From Paracoccus yeei ATCC BAA-599 (GTDB taxonomy: Bacteria > Pseudomonadota > Alphaproteobacteria > Rhodobacterales > Rhodobacteraceae), in assembly GCF_000622145.1 (NCBI RefSeq), contig NZ_KK211404.1, forward strand, positions 50,404 to 114,403: DNA of 64,000 nucleotides, read 5' to 3'. The position numbers and the translations under genes are program-made. Below, in pieces: positions 33,065-41,926 of the stretch (positions within the stretch are counted from its first letter, which is position 1; each line of letters starts with the position of its first letter). The notes beneath the pieces are model-generated. The model was not told the origin of the DNA and did not search any database. It saw only the letters and a list, made by a program, of their open reading frames with translations.

Positions 33065-36000
33065 CTACATCGCCGCCAGTTGCGCCAGGGCCGCCCTGAT
33101 CCGCGCCAGATCATCCTCCAGCGCCACAAGCTTCTCGCGGGTTTCCTCGATCACCTCGGGCTCGGCGTTCTCGACGAACTTCGGATTGCCCAGCCGGTTG
33201 CGCAGGCCCGCGGCGTCCTTTTCGGCCTTGGCGGCGGCCTTTTCCAGCCGCGCGGTCTCGGCCTTGACGTCGATCATCTCGCCCACCGGCAGGGCAAAGC
33301 TCGCCCCCAGCGCCGCGACCGAGATCATGCCCGGCCCCATCGCCCCCGCCTGCGGCGGATTGACCCGGGCCAGCCGCTCGATCAACGCGCCGTTTGCCTC
33401 CAGCGCCGCGCGCGCGGCCGCATCGGCCTCGGTCACGATCAGGTCGGGACGCGCGCCCGCCGGCACGCCGATCTGCGCCCGGGCCGAGCGGATGTTCTCG
33501 ATCAGCGCAATCACCCAGTTCATCTGCCGGTCGGCCTCGGGGTCGATCAGTTCGGCGCCGTAACCCGGCCAGTCGCCATGCACCAGCAGCCTGGCCCGGT
33601 CGCCGGTCAGCGCCCAAAGCTCTTCGGTGACGAAGGGCATGATCGGGTGCAGCAGCGTATAGCACTGGTCCAGCACCCAACCCATGGTGGCCCGCGTCTC
33701 GTCCGCGAACGCGCCGTCGAACAGTGGCTTCGAGAATTCCACGTACCAGTCGCAGACCTTGCCCCAGACAAAGGCGTAAAGCCCGGTCGCGGCGTCGTTG
33801 AAGCGGTAACTGGCCAGCGCCTCGTCGGTCGCCATGCGGACGCGGGCGACCTCTCCGATGATCCAGCGGTTGACGACATGCCGGGGCTCGGGCCGGGCGA
33901 CGCCGCCGCGCACGCCGTTCATCTCGGCAAAGCGGCTGGCGTTCCAGATCTTGGTGACGAAGTTGCGGTTCGCCTCGACATGCTTCGGGCCGAGCTTGGG
34001 ATCGCGGCCCATGGCGGCCATGCTGGTCAGCGTGAACCGCAGCGCGTCGGCGCCGTATTCGTCGATCAGGGTCAGGGGGTCGATGACGTTGCCTTTCGAC
34101 TTCGACATCTTGGCGCCCTTTTCGTCGCGCACCAGACCGTGGACATAGACCGTGCGGAACGGCACCTGCCCGACCACGGCCAGTTGCATCATCATCATCC
34201 GGGCGACCCAGAAGAAGATGATGTCGAACCCGGTGATCAGGGTCGAGGTCGGGAAATAGCGCCGCAGTTCCGGCGTGTCCTCGGGCCAGCCCAGCGTGCC
34301 GATGGGCCACAGCCCCGAGGAAAACCAGGTGTCCAGCACATCGGGATCGCGCCAGACCGGATAGACGAGCTTCGTCGGATCCTGCGTCAGGTTATAGTCG
34401 GCCAGCCCCTGCGCAAAGGCATCGACGGCCGCCTCGCGGTCCTCGACCTCGACCACTCGGGCGATTTCCAGGGGCTGGGGCAGTTCGGCCAGCGCATCGC
34501 GAAACTTGTCGGCCACGCTCTCGAAATTCGCGGCGCATTGCAGGATCTCGTCGCTATGGACCAGCCCCTCCTCGAGCAGCGCGAAGATCTCCACATCGTC
34601 CAGCGCGCCGTCGTGGTCGTCATCGACCTGGCCTTCCAGCCGCAGGTCCAAGCCGTACCAGACCGGGATCTGGTGGCCCCACCACAGCTGGCGGGAGATG
34701 GTCCAGGGCTCGATATTCTCCAGCCAGTGGAAATAGACCTTTTCGTGCTGTTCCGGCAGGATCTTCGTCGCGCCGGACCGCACCGCCTCCAGCGCCGGGC
34801 CGACGATCTTCGGCGTATCGACGAACCACTGGTCGGTCAGCATCGGCTCGATCACCACGCCGGAACGGTCGCCGAAGGGCTGCATGATCGGCTTGGCTTC
34901 GACCAGGGGTCGGCGCTCCAGATGCTCGGCGCCGGTTTCCCTGTCGATTTCCTTGTGCAGATAGGTGACGGCCAGCCCCTCGCCGGTGATCGCCTCGACC
35001 ACGCGCTTGCGGGCCTCGTAGCGGTCCAGGCCGCGCAATTCCTCGGGCACCAGGTTGACCGCGGACACGTCGCCCACGTCCTCGCCCCGCGCCGCCCGCG
35101 TGGCGATCTCGGCGCTTTCCTCATAGCTCAGCCCGTCCGCGCGCATGGCGCCCTTGCCGTCCATCAGCGCATACAGCGGAATGCCGTTGCGCATCGCCAC
35201 GGCATAGTCGTTGAAGTCATGCGCGCCGGTGATCTTGACCGCGCCCGAGCCGAAATGCGGGTCCGGGTAGTCGTCGGTGATGATCGGGATCAGCCGGCGA
35301 TGCTGTTTCGGCCCGACCGGGATTTCCACCAGCTTGCCGACGATGGGCGCATAGCGGGCGTCGTCGGGATGGACCGCGACCGCGCCGTCGCCCAGCATGG
35401 TTTCCGGCCGCGTGGTGGCGATGCTGATATAGTCGCGCGTCTCGCGCAGGGTGACGTTGCCGTCGGCGTCGCGCTCGATGTATTCATAGGTCTCGCCGCC
35501 GGCGAGCGGATACTTGAAATGCCACATATGGCCGGGCACCTCGCGGTTCTCGACCTCGAGATCGGAAATCGCGGTCTCGAAATGCGGGTCCCAGTTCACC
35601 AGCCGCTTGCCGCGATAGATCAGGCCCTTGTCGTACATGTCGACAAAGACCTTGATGACGGCGTCGTGGAAGTTGCCGCCCTCGCCTGCTGGCGCGCCCG
35701 GCGCGCCCGACATGGTGAAGGCGTTCCGCGACCAGTCGCAGCTGGCGCCCAGGCGCTTGAGCTGGCCAATGATGGTGTCGCCGGATTCCTGCTTCCAGGC
35801 CCAGACCTTCTGCAGGAAGGCCTCGCGCCCGATCTCGCGCCGGCCCGGCTCCTGCCGCTCGGCCATGCGGCGTTCGACGACCATCTGGGTGGCGATGCCG
35901 GCATGGTCCTGGCCGGGCTGCCACAGCGTGTCGAAACCGCGCATCCGGTGCCAGCGCACCAGGATGTCCTGCAGCGTGTTGTTCAGCGCGTGGCCGATGT

Positions 36001-36157
36001 GCAGGCTGCCGGTCACGTTCGGGGGCGGGATCACCACCGAGAAGCTGTCCGCCCCCGGTTTCGCATTGGCGCCGGCGGCAAAGGCGTTTTTCGCCGCCCA
36101 TTCCCCGGCGATCCGCGCCTCGGCGGATTGCGCGTCGAAGTTCTTGTCCATGGCCAT
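33065..36157 (-). CDS. valS: Valine-tRNA ligase
   Basis: Class I aminoacyl-tRNA synthetase of 1030 residues. The HIGH motif occurs in PNVTGSLHIGHALNNTLQD and the KMSKS motif in KGAKMSKSKGNVIDP. Editing domain segments follow HIGH (for example TTRPETMLGDGAVAVHP), the anticodon-binding helical domain comes after KMSKS, and the C-terminal coiled coil is clear (TARLEKAAAKAEKDAAGLRNRL). Start at 36157 after AAGGGGTGA; a second ATG lies two codons in. It is 61 bp downstream of the damaged GST gene on the same strand. Confidence 0.98.
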   Translation of the reverse strand: MAMDKNFDAQSAEARIAGEWAAKNAFAAGANAKPGADSFSVVIPPPNVTGSLHIGHALNNTLQDILVRWHRMRGFDTLWQPGQDHAGIATQMVVERRMAERQEPGRREIGREAFLQKVWAWKQESGDTIIGQLKRLGASCDWSRNAFTMSGAPGAPAGEGGNFHDAVIKVFVDMYDKGLIYRGKRLVNWDPHFETAISDLEVENREVPGHMWHFKYPLAGGETYEYIERDADGNVTLRETRDYISIATTRPETMLGDGAVAVHPDDARYAPIVGKLVEIPVGPKQHRRLIPIITDDYPDPHFGSGAVKITGAHDFNDYAVAMRNGIPLYALMDGKGAMRADGLSYEESAEIATRAARGEDVGDVSAVNLVPEELRGLDRYEARKRVVEAITGEGLAVTYLHKEIDRETGAEHLERRPLVEAKPIMQPFGDRSGVVIEPMLTDQWFVDTPKIVGPALEAVRSGATKILPEQHEKVYFHWLENIEPWTISRQLWWGHQIPVWYGLDLRLEGQVDDDHDGALDDVEIFALLEEGLVHSDEILQCAANFESVADKFRDALAELPQPLEIARVVEVEDREAAVDAFAQGLADYNLTQDPTKLVYPVWRDPDVLDTWFSSGLWPIGTLGWPEDTPELRRYFPTSTLITGFDIIFFWVARMMMMQLAVVGQVPFRTVYVHGLVRDEKGAKMSKSKGNVIDPLTLIDEYGADALRFTLTSMAAMGRDPKLGPKHVEANRNFVTKIWNASRFAEMNGVRGGVARPEPRHVVNRWIIGEVARVRMATDEALASYRFNDAATGLYAFVWGKVCDWYVEFSKPLFDGAFADETRATMGWVLDQCYTLLHPIMPFVTEELWALTGDRARLLVHGDWPGYGAELIDPEADRQMNWVIALIENIRSARAQIGVPAGARPDLIVTEADAAARAALEANGALIERLARVNPPQAGAMGPGMISVAALGASFALPVGEMIDVKAETARLEKAAAKAEKDAAGLRNRLGNPKFVENAEPEVIEETREKLVALEDDLARIRAALAQLAAM

Positions 36158-36218
36158 GTCGCTCACCCCTTGAATTGCGAAAGGGGATAGCGAAACCAAG
36201 GCCAAAGGCCAAGAGGCG

Positions 36219-36877
36219 CTAGCGGAACCGGGCCGGAATCCCCTCGGCAAAGGGGAACCAGCGATACCAGGGCCGCGCCCCTTCGATCACCCTCTGGACC
36301 GAAGCGCGGCCGGCCAGCCGGTCGAAATAGGCCATCAGCCGGGAATGCCCGGCAAAGGGGTGGATGGCGCCGGCATAGAACAGCGCCGGAAACGCCGCGC
36401 AATCGGCCAGGCCGAAGCCGCCCGCGATCCAGTCGCGCCCGTCCAGGCGGCGGTCCAGCGCGGCATAGGCCAGCTCCAGCTTGGACCGCGCAAAGGGCGC
36501 CACGCGGTCCTCGGCCCCCTCGCCCATGAAGATGCGGGCATCGACGATCTGCTGCATCATCTGCATGACCTGGAAATCCAGGAAACGGTCCCATTGCCGC
36601 GCGACCAGCGAGGCATCGGGGTCCGGGTCCAGCAGGCGCTGCGGCCCGGGATGGTGCCGGTCCAGCCATTCGATCATCAGCGAGCTTTGCGACAGCACCC
36701 GGTCGCCGTCGCGCAGCGCCGGCATCCGGCCCATCGGCTCCAGCGACTGCATCAGCGCGCGGTCCTCGGGCTGGCTCAGATCGACGGTCCGCAGGGTGAA
36801 ATCGGCGCCGGTCTCGTAAAGCGCGACCAGCACCTTCTGGTATAGGAGGACAGCGGATGACCGAACAGTTCGAGCAT
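36219..36877 (-). pseudogene. Glutathione S-transferase-like gene with a -1 frameshift near codon 13
   Basis: The region codes for a GST of about 219 residues if one base is restored. Translation from ATG 36877 (after GGAAAGG) gives the family N-terminus MLELFGHPLSSYT, then leaves frame; the adjoining frame continues with QKVLVALYETGADFTLRTVD and an otherwise complete GST (thioredoxin fold, helical domain with GLADCAAFPALFYAG). The break is at the TATACC-AGAAGG junction (about 36839-36842), where one C seems to be missing. The total of 659 bp, one short of a multiple of three, fits this. It could be a sequencing error. The start overlaps the previous stop as TGATG. Confidence 0.75.
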
Positions 36878-37071
36878 CAGTCGGCCTTTCCGAAATGCCT
36901 CGGCCGGCCACAAGGCTGGCGGGCGAAATACTCGGGGGTCTCGTCCCGCCCGGCGGTCGTCTCGACGCGACAGGGCTGGCCGGCCTCGTCGCAGACCCAG
37001 CGGATGCGCAGGTCGCGGACATAGCCGCGCGCCAGCTCGGGCACCCAGTCACAGGTCGCGATCTCATCCAT
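36877..37071 (-). pseudogene. N-terminal fragment of a second GST-like gene
   Basis: 64 codons, with AGGAG six bases before the ATG and starting 3 bp after the yceI stop. The sequence follows the N-terminus of a GST family (DWVPELARGYVRDLRIRWV, then RVETTAGRD, EYFARQPCG), where intact members go on with FGQVP and the rest of the fold. Here it ends after RPRHFGKAD, in the leader of the next GST. The simplest reading is a deletion that joined the first 50 or so codons of one GST gene to the leader of another. It may still be translated but should be non-functional. Confidence 0.6.
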
Positions 37072-37074
37072 CGC

Positions 37075-37710
37075 TCACTCCTGTCGGGCGAATTCGGCGT
37101 CGATCACGATGGGGATCGGCGCGGTGAAAAAGGGGCTCATGCCATAGGCCTGCGGGTCGATCTGCGTTTCCGCATGGACGCCCAACAGGTTGCGGATCAC
37201 CGGATTGCCGTTCTCGTCCCCGGTATAGCCCTGGCCGGCGCCGACCAGTTCGACCGCGAAGGTCGCCGGATGGGTCCGGCCCATCAGCGTCAGCTGCCCC
37301 GACACGATGCCCTTGGTGTCGCTTTCGGGAGTGAAGCTGTCGGACACGAAACGCGCCACCGGATCGGCCGCGACATCCAGGTAGTCGGCGCCCTTCAGCG
37401 CCTCGGCAAACCCTTCGACCGGGGTCGAGATCGAGCCGACCTGCACCTCGGCCCTGAGCCCGCTTTGCGCCGGGTCCTCGGGATGCCACGCCAGTTCGCC
37501 CGAAACCCGGTCGAAACGAAACACGCTGTAGGAAAAGCCCATGTGCGGCACCCGGGCGATGACCGCGCTGTGATAAGGGTCAAGGCGGTAATCTCCCGCC
37601 TCGGCGGCGTGATAATCCTTCCGGCCCTGCGGTATGTCCTGGGGCTGCATCTCTTGCGCCGCCACCGGGGCGGCGCAAAGGGCGCACAACAGCAGCGCGG
37701 TCCGGATCAT
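37075..37710 (-). CDS. YceI-family periplasmic protein
   Basis: 211-residue secreted protein of the YceI family, a lipocalin-like barrel that binds polyisoprenoid or quinone-like lipids in characterised members. A signal peptide (MIRTALLLCALCAAPVAAQ) precedes the domain, which shows YRLDPYHSAVIARVPHMGFS, FDRVSGELAWHPEDP and SFTPESDTKGIVSGQLTLMG. Its ATG overlaps the stop of the VOC gene as ATGA. The natural ligand is unknown. Its genes often sit in stress-response units, which agrees with the HxlR-controlled set here. Confidence 0.88.
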   Translation of the reverse strand: MIRTALLLCALCAAPVAAQEMQPQDIPQGRKDYHAAEAGDYRLDPYHSAVIARVPHMGFSYSVFRFDRVSGELAWHPEDPAQSGLRAEVQVGSISTPVEGFAEALKGADYLDVAADPVARFVSDSFTPESDTKGIVSGQLTLMGRTHPATFAVELVGAGQGYTGDENGNPVIRNLLGVHAETQIDPQAYGMSPFFTAPIPIVIDAEFARQE

Positions 37711-38498
37711 GACGGCGCATGTTCCTTTGGGCCGACCAGGGCGAAATGCGCGCCCTGCGGGTCGCGGGCGACCGCGATGAAGGCGCCGCCCGGCACCTCG
37801 GTCGGGCCGTGCAGCACCGTGCCGCCGCCGTCGTGGATGCGCTGAATGGCCTCGGCGACGCCGTTCACGCCGAAATAGGGCAGCCAGGTCGGTACGGGCG
37901 CGTTGCCCTGGCCCATCATCCCGCCGATCTCGGCCCCCTGCCAGCGGAACAGCTGATAGGTGCCCATCTCGCCCATGTCGAGCGCGTCACCCCGGGTCCA
38001 GCCGAACAGCTCCGAATAGAACTCGAACCCCGCCCCAGGGTCGGGGGACATCAGTTCAAGCCAGTTGCCGTGGCCGTCCTTCTGCTGGTTCCAGGCACCG
38101 GCCTCGACCGGCGGGCGCGGATCCATCGGGCCGGGCTCGAGCAGCCCGCAGACGGCACCCTGCGGATCGGCGACAATGGCGAAGCGCCCGGTTCCGGGGA
38201 TCGGCTGCGGACCCATCAGGACCTTGCCGCCCAGGGTCTCGACCTTGGCCACGGCGGCGTCGATCTCGTCCACGTCGAAATAGACCGTCCAATGCGGCGG
38301 CACGCCGCTGCGATCCTCGGGGGTTTCCATCAGGCCGGCGACCATGTCCCCGCCCTGGCTGGCCAGGTGATAGTCAAAGCCCGGCACGCCCGCATCCTTG
38401 CAGGTCCAGCCCAGAAGGCGGTTGTAGAAGGCCTCGGCATCGGCAAGCCCGCCGCGCAGGGTCGCGAGTTCGAACCAGCAGGGTTTTCCGTGAAACAT
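37707..38498 (-). CDS. VOC-superfamily (glyoxalase/dioxygenase-like) protein
   Basis: 263 residues made of two tandem vicinal-oxygen-chelate halves. The first runs from CWFELATLRGGLADAEAFYNRLLGW to FAIVADPQGAVCGLLEP, the second from WLELMSPDPGAGFEFYSELFGWTRG to FIAVARDPQGAHFALVGP. Such proteins include glyoxalases, fosfomycin-resistance enzymes and carriers; nothing here fixes the reaction. Start at 38498 (MFHGKPCWFEL); a frame upstream lacks conserved sequence. It lies 11 bp after the DUF1428 gene and overlaps yceI by 4 bp, all within one operon. Confidence 0.85.
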   Translation of the reverse strand: MFHGKPCWFELATLRGGLADAEAFYNRLLGWTCKDAGVPGFDYHLASQGGDMVAGLMETPEDRSGVPPHWTVYFDVDEIDAAVAKVETLGGKVLMGPQPIPGTGRFAIVADPQGAVCGLLEPGPMDPRPPVEAGAWNQQKDGHGNWLELMSPDPGAGFEFYSELFGWTRGDALDMGEMGTYQLFRWQGAEIGGMMGQGNAPVPTWLPYFGVNGVAEAIQRIHDGGGTVLHGPTEVPGGAFIAVARDPQGAHFALVGPKEHAPS

Positions 38499-38509
38499 GA
38501 CCGCCCCCT

Positions 38510-38863
38510 TCAGCGCTCGTCCACGACGGGTTCGAACCCGCCCCACATCATGCGCATGCCGTCGAAGGGCATCTCGCCCATCTTCTGCATGTCGGGGTCG
38601 GACATCATCTTTTCATAGGCGGCGTCGGCCGTGGCCTTGTCGGGCCATTCGATCCACGAGAAGACGACGCTTTCGTCCTCCTTGGCCTGGGTCGCCATGT
38701 AGAAGTCCGTGACCTTGCCGCGCGGCACGTCGACCCCCCAGGCCTCGACCATCCGCAGGGCGCCGAAGCGCTTGAACATCGGCGCGGCCATCTTGGCGTG
38801 GTCGATGTATTTCTGCTTGTTCGCGGTCGGCACCGCCAGAAGAAATCCCGAATAATAGGTCAT
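38510..38863 (-). CDS. DUF1428 protein
   Basis: 117-residue cytosolic protein of the DUF1428 family, a small ferredoxin-like fold: MTYYSGFLLAVPTANKQKYI, FGALRMVEAWGVDVPRGKVTDFYMA and VVFSWIEWPDKATADAAYEKMMSDP, ending in MPFDGMRMMWGGFEP. Its function is not known. First gene of the operon DUF1428-VOC-YceI-GST-GST, divergent from an HxlR regulator gene with 91 bp between, so it is probably controlled by that regulator. Confidence 0.88.
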   Translation of the reverse strand: MTYYSGFLLAVPTANKQKYIDHAKMAAPMFKRFGALRMVEAWGVDVPRGKVTDFYMATQAKEDESVVFSWIEWPDKATADAAYEKMMSDPDMQKMGEMPFDGMRMMWGGFEPVVDER

Positions 38864-38919
38864 GATGCGTTCCCTCCTGTCCCGGCACGGATGTACCGGC
38901 CCGAGTCGAAGGCTGGCAC

Positions 38920-38948
38920 TTGAAGTATCAAAATGCAACTGGTAATAT
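38920..38948 (+). promoter_or_regulatory. Candidate promoter for a leaderless HxlR mRNA
   Basis: TTGAAG (38920-38925), 17 bp, TAATAT (38943-38948). The -10 ends six bases before the ATG at 38955, so RNA from it would start at or next to the start codon. No Shine-Dalgarno sequence is seen before the ATG. The A+T-rich spacer may also hold the regulator's own operator. Confidence 0.5.
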
Positions 38949-38954
38949 TGTTTC

Positions 38955-39668
38955 ATGACTGAACCTGGCAAAAACCCGCGTCTGCGATACGAAGAAGGCT
39001 GCCTTGGCGCCCATGCGCTGAACCTGGTCGGCGACCGCTGGGCGCTGCTTGTCGTGCGCGAACTGATGTTTGCGCCCAAGCGGTTCCAGATGATCCGCGC
39101 CGGGCTTCCCGGCATCACCGCCAGCGTGCTGACCCAAAGGCTGGCGCAACTGACGCAGGCGGGGGTGGTCGCGCATGATGCCGTCCTGGGCACCTATGCC
39201 CTGACCGAGGCCGGCCGCGCCCTGCATCCCGTCCTGCGCGAACTGTGCCGCTGGGCCTTGCTGATGCCGGGGCACGATCCCCGGATGTTCATCAGCATCA
39301 CGGCGCTGATGATCTCGATCTCGGCGACGGTCGATGCGGCGCGTGCGGCGGGATCGGGGCTGCGCGGCGCCTTTCTGTCGGGGAAAGAGGGGTTCGAGGT
39401 CGTCTTTTCGCCCCAGGGCGCGCCGCAGGTCGTGGCCGCGCGCGAGCCACGGGGCGATTTCCTGCTGGAGGGGACGGGCAATGCCCTGGCCGCCGCGGTC
39501 TATGGCCCGGGACCCGTGACGCTGGCGGGCGCGGGGCTGGTTTCCCTGCGCGGCGACAAGGCCGCCGCGCAGGCGTTCACGGATCTGTTCAGCCTGCGGC
39601 CTCAGACCAGGTCCAGCAGCGCATCGCCCGAGGACAGTGCGCAGGTGCCGGGGCTTTCCTCAACCTGA
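38955..39668 (+). CDS. HxlR-family transcriptional regulator with C-terminal SCP2-like domain
   Basis: 237 residues. Residues ~14-105 form a winged helix of the HxlR type (CLGAHALNLVGDRWALLVVRELM, then ITASVLTQRLAQLTQAGVV, and TYALTEAGRALHPVLRELCRW). The remainder is an SCP2-like segment that may sense a ligand. It is divergent from the DUF1428-VOC-YceI-GST operon, which it probably represses. The last ~22 residues lie antisense to the 3' end of the peroxiredoxin gene (67-bp tail-to-tail overlap), so the natural end may once have been earlier. HxlR proteins in other bacteria respond to aldehydes or quinones; the signal here is unknown. Confidence 0.85.
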   Translation: MTEPGKNPRLRYEEGCLGAHALNLVGDRWALLVVRELMFAPKRFQMIRAGLPGITASVLTQRLAQLTQAGVVAHDAVLGTYALTEAGRALHPVLRELCRWALLMPGHDPRMFISITALMISISATVDAARAAGSGLRGAFLSGKEGFEVVFSPQGAPQVVAAREPRGDFLLEGTGNALAAAVYGPGPVTLAGAGLVSLRGDKAAAQAFTDLFSLRPQTRSSSASPEDSAQVPGLSST

Positions 39669-40084
39669 AGCTCGGTCACGGTGCCGCCATCGACCAGCAT
39701 GGCGTAGCGCTTGGAGCGGCCGTTGATCCAGCCCGCGCCCTCGATGTTCATGCCCAGGGCCTTGGTCCAGCTGCCGTCGGCATCGGCGAGCACCTCGATC
39801 CCGGCATCCGCGGCGCCGGTCGATTTCGCCCAGGCGCCGGCGACGAACGGGTCGTTCACCGTGATGCAGACCACGCGCGAGACGCCCTTTTCGCGGAACT
39901 TGTCCACGTTCTTCACAAAGCTCGGCATGTGGCTGTTGTTGCAGGTGGGCGTATAGGCGCCGGGAACGGCAAAGATCGCCACCCGGCCCTGCGCCAGATC
40001 AGAGACCTCGACCGTCTCGGGGCCGTTTTCGCCCAGTTTCACCAGCTTGCCCTGGGGCAGCGTGTCACCCTTTGCGATTGCCAT
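39602..40084 (-). CDS. Peroxiredoxin (Prx5-type)
   Basis: 160-residue thiol peroxidase of the Prx5 subgroup. The peroxidatic cysteine is C48 in VPGAYTPTCNNSHMPSFV, with the T-x2-C pattern and following helix conserved; CITVNDPFVAGAWA and MLVDGGTVTEL are other family marks. A second cysteine, C148 (SPGTCALSSGD), sits where Prx5 proteins can have a resolving residue. It reduces H2O2 and alkyl peroxides, probably with glutathione/glutaredoxin. It diverges from the ferredoxin reductase gene over 76 bp and overlaps the HxlR gene at its 3' end. Confidence 0.92.
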   Translation of the reverse strand: MAIAKGDTLPQGKLVKLGENGPETVEVSDLAQGRVAIFAVPGAYTPTCNNSHMPSFVKNVDKFREKGVSRVVCITVNDPFVAGAWAKSTGAADAGIEVLADADGSWTKALGMNIEGAGWINGRSKRYAMLVDGGTVTELQVEESPGTCALSSGDALLDLV

Positions 40085-40160
40085 GCGCTTTCTCCATGAA
40101 TTGCATCGGTTCGGGGCGGACTATAGGGTTCGCCCCGCGAAACACCAGCGAGGGCGTAAG

Positions 40161-41354
40161 ATGAACATCGTGATCCTGGGGGCGGGTCAGGCGGCGGCCT
40201 CGCTGGCGGCCAGGCTGCGGGCACTGGGGCATGGCGGGCCGATCACCGTGATCGGCGACGAGGCCGCGCCGCCCTATCAGCGCCCGCCCCTGTCCAAGGC
40301 CTATCTGCTGGGCCAGATGGACCTGGACCGGCTGACCCTGCGCGCGCCGGACTGGTGGGCGGACCAGAACATCGCGCTGCGCCTGGGCGAAACCGCGACC
40401 GCCATCGACCGCGACGCCCGGGTGGTGAGAACCGACCGGGGCGAATACCCCTATGACCGGCTGGCCCTGACCCTGGGGGCCCGGCCGCGCCGCCTGCCCG
40501 CGGAGATGGGCGGAGAGATGCCCGGCGTGCATGTGGTCAGGAACCTGGCCGACATCGCCGCGCTGCGCCCGGCGCTGGCCCCCGGTCGCCGGCTGGTGGT
40601 GATCGGCGGCGGCTATATCGGGCTGGAGGCCGCCGCCGTCGCCCGCAAGCTGGGCCTGGCGGTCACGCTGGTCGAAGCCGCGCCCCGCATCCTGGGTCGC
40701 GTCGCAGCAGCCGAGACCGCCGACATGATCCGCGACCTGCACCGCACGCACGGGGTCGAGATCATCGAGGGCGTGGGCATCGCGCGGATCACCGGCGATA
40801 CGGCGGCGAACGGCGTGGCGCTGGCCGACGGTCGCCACCTGCCCGCCGACCTGGTGATCTGCGGCATCGGCGTTTCGCCCGAGACGGCGCTGGCCGAAGC
40901 GGCCGGGCTGGAGATCGACAACGGCATCGCGGTCGATGCGCAGGGCCGGACCTCGGACCCGGCTGTCTGGGCCGCGGGCGATTGCGCCAGCTTTCCGATG
41001 TCGCGGGGCCGGCTGCGGCTGGAAAGCGTCGGCAATGCCATCGACATGGCCGAGGCGGTGGCCGCGAACATGCTGGGCGCCGGCGCGGATTATACGCCCA
41101 AGCCCTGGTTCTGGTCCGATCAGTTCGACGCCAAGCTGCAGATCGCCGGGCTGAACCTGGGCTATGACAGGGTGGTGACGCGGCCCGGCGCCAACGGCGG
41201 CTCGGTCTGGTATTTCCGCGACGGCGCGCTGATCGCGGTCGACGCGCTGAACGACCCGCGCGCCTACATGATCGGCAAGCGGCTGATCGAGGCCGGGCGG
41301 TCCCCTGCCCCCGAGGCCATCGCCGAGGCCCCCGACCTGAAGGCCCTGCTGTGA
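40161..41354 (+). CDS. Ferredoxin reductase-type FAD/NAD(P)H oxidoreductase
   Basis: 397-residue flavoprotein of the putidaredoxin/ferredoxin reductase type. FAD motif NIVILGAGQAAASLAARLRALG at the N-terminus, PPYQRPPLSKAYL, NAD(P) motif LVVIGGGYIGLEAAAVARKLG and the second FAD motif WAAGDCASF. It would pass electrons from NAD(P)H to a [2Fe-2S] ferredoxin feeding a P450 or dioxygenase, but no such partner gene is in the window. Start at 40161 after GAGGGCG. rsmD follows with a 4-bp overlap. Confidence 0.88.
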   Translation: MNIVILGAGQAAASLAARLRALGHGGPITVIGDEAAPPYQRPPLSKAYLLGQMDLDRLTLRAPDWWADQNIALRLGETATAIDRDARVVRTDRGEYPYDRLALTLGARPRRLPAEMGGEMPGVHVVRNLADIAALRPALAPGRRLVVIGGGYIGLEAAAVARKLGLAVTLVEAAPRILGRVAAAETADMIRDLHRTHGVEIIEGVGIARITGDTAANGVALADGRHLPADLVICGIGVSPETALAEAAGLEIDNGIAVDAQGRTSDPAVWAAGDCASFPMSRGRLRLESVGNAIDMAEAVAANMLGAGADYTPKPWFWSDQFDAKLQIAGLNLGYDRVVTRPGANGGSVWYFRDGALIAVDALNDPRAYMIGKRLIEAGRSPAPEAIAEAPDLKALL

Positions 41355-41917
41355 GGATCATCGGCGGCACCCTGCGCGGGCTGAGGCTGGCCGATGTCGG
41401 CGCGGGCGACCCTGGCGCGCATCTGCGCCCGACCACCGACCGGGTGCGGGAATCGATCTTCAACCTGCTGGTCAATGGCGTTCACGGCGACCCGATCCCG
41501 GGTGCGCGGGTGCTGGACCTGTTCGCGGGCACCGGCGCGCTGGGGCTTGAGGCGCTGTCGCGGGGCGCAGCGCGCGTGGCCTTTGTCGACGATGGCGTGG
41601 CGGCGCGCGGCCTGCTGCGCAGCAACATCGAAAAGGCCCGGGCGATGGGCGTGACCGACGTGTGGCGCCGCGACGCGACCCGGCTGGGCGAAAACCGCGG
41701 TGCGCCCTATGGGCTGGTGTTCCTGGACCCGCCCTATGGGCTGGGCCTGGGGGAACGCGCGCTGGCCTCGGCGCTGGCCGGGGGCTGGATCGCCCCGGAC
41801 GCCATGATCGTCTGGGAGGAGGCCGCCCCCCCGCCCCCGGTCGCGGGCCTGGCCCGCATCGACCAGCGCAGATACGGCGACACCACCGTCACCCTGCTGC
41901 GCCCCAAAAACGCCTGA
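41351..41917 (+). CDS. rsmD: 16S rRNA (guanine-966-N2) methyltransferase
   Basis: 188-residue RsmD, which methylates G966 of 16S rRNA in the assembling small subunit. Marks: MRIIGGTLRGLRL, RPTTDRVRESIFNLL, SAM motif VLDLFAGTGALGLEALSRGA and the catalytic DPPYGLGLG. The start is GTG at 41351, overlapping the reductase stop as GTGA, so translation is probably coupled. It ends 9 bp before the convergent Lrp gene. Confidence 0.95.
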   Translation: MRIIGGTLRGLRLADVGAGDPGAHLRPTTDRVRESIFNLLVNGVHGDPIPGARVLDLFAGTGALGLEALSRGAARVAFVDDGVAARGLLRSNIEKARAMGVTDVWRRDATRLGENRGAPYGLVFLDPPYGLGLGERALASALAGGWIAPDAMIVWEEAAPPPPVAGLARIDQRRYGDTTVTLLRPKNA

Positions 41918-41926
41918 CTGGACCGT

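Noticed and set aside
36877..37071. The 64-codon ORF as an independent small gene
   Set aside because: Its sequence follows the N-terminus of a GST family and stops abruptly in the next gene's leader, so a truncated copy explains it better, although it may be translated.
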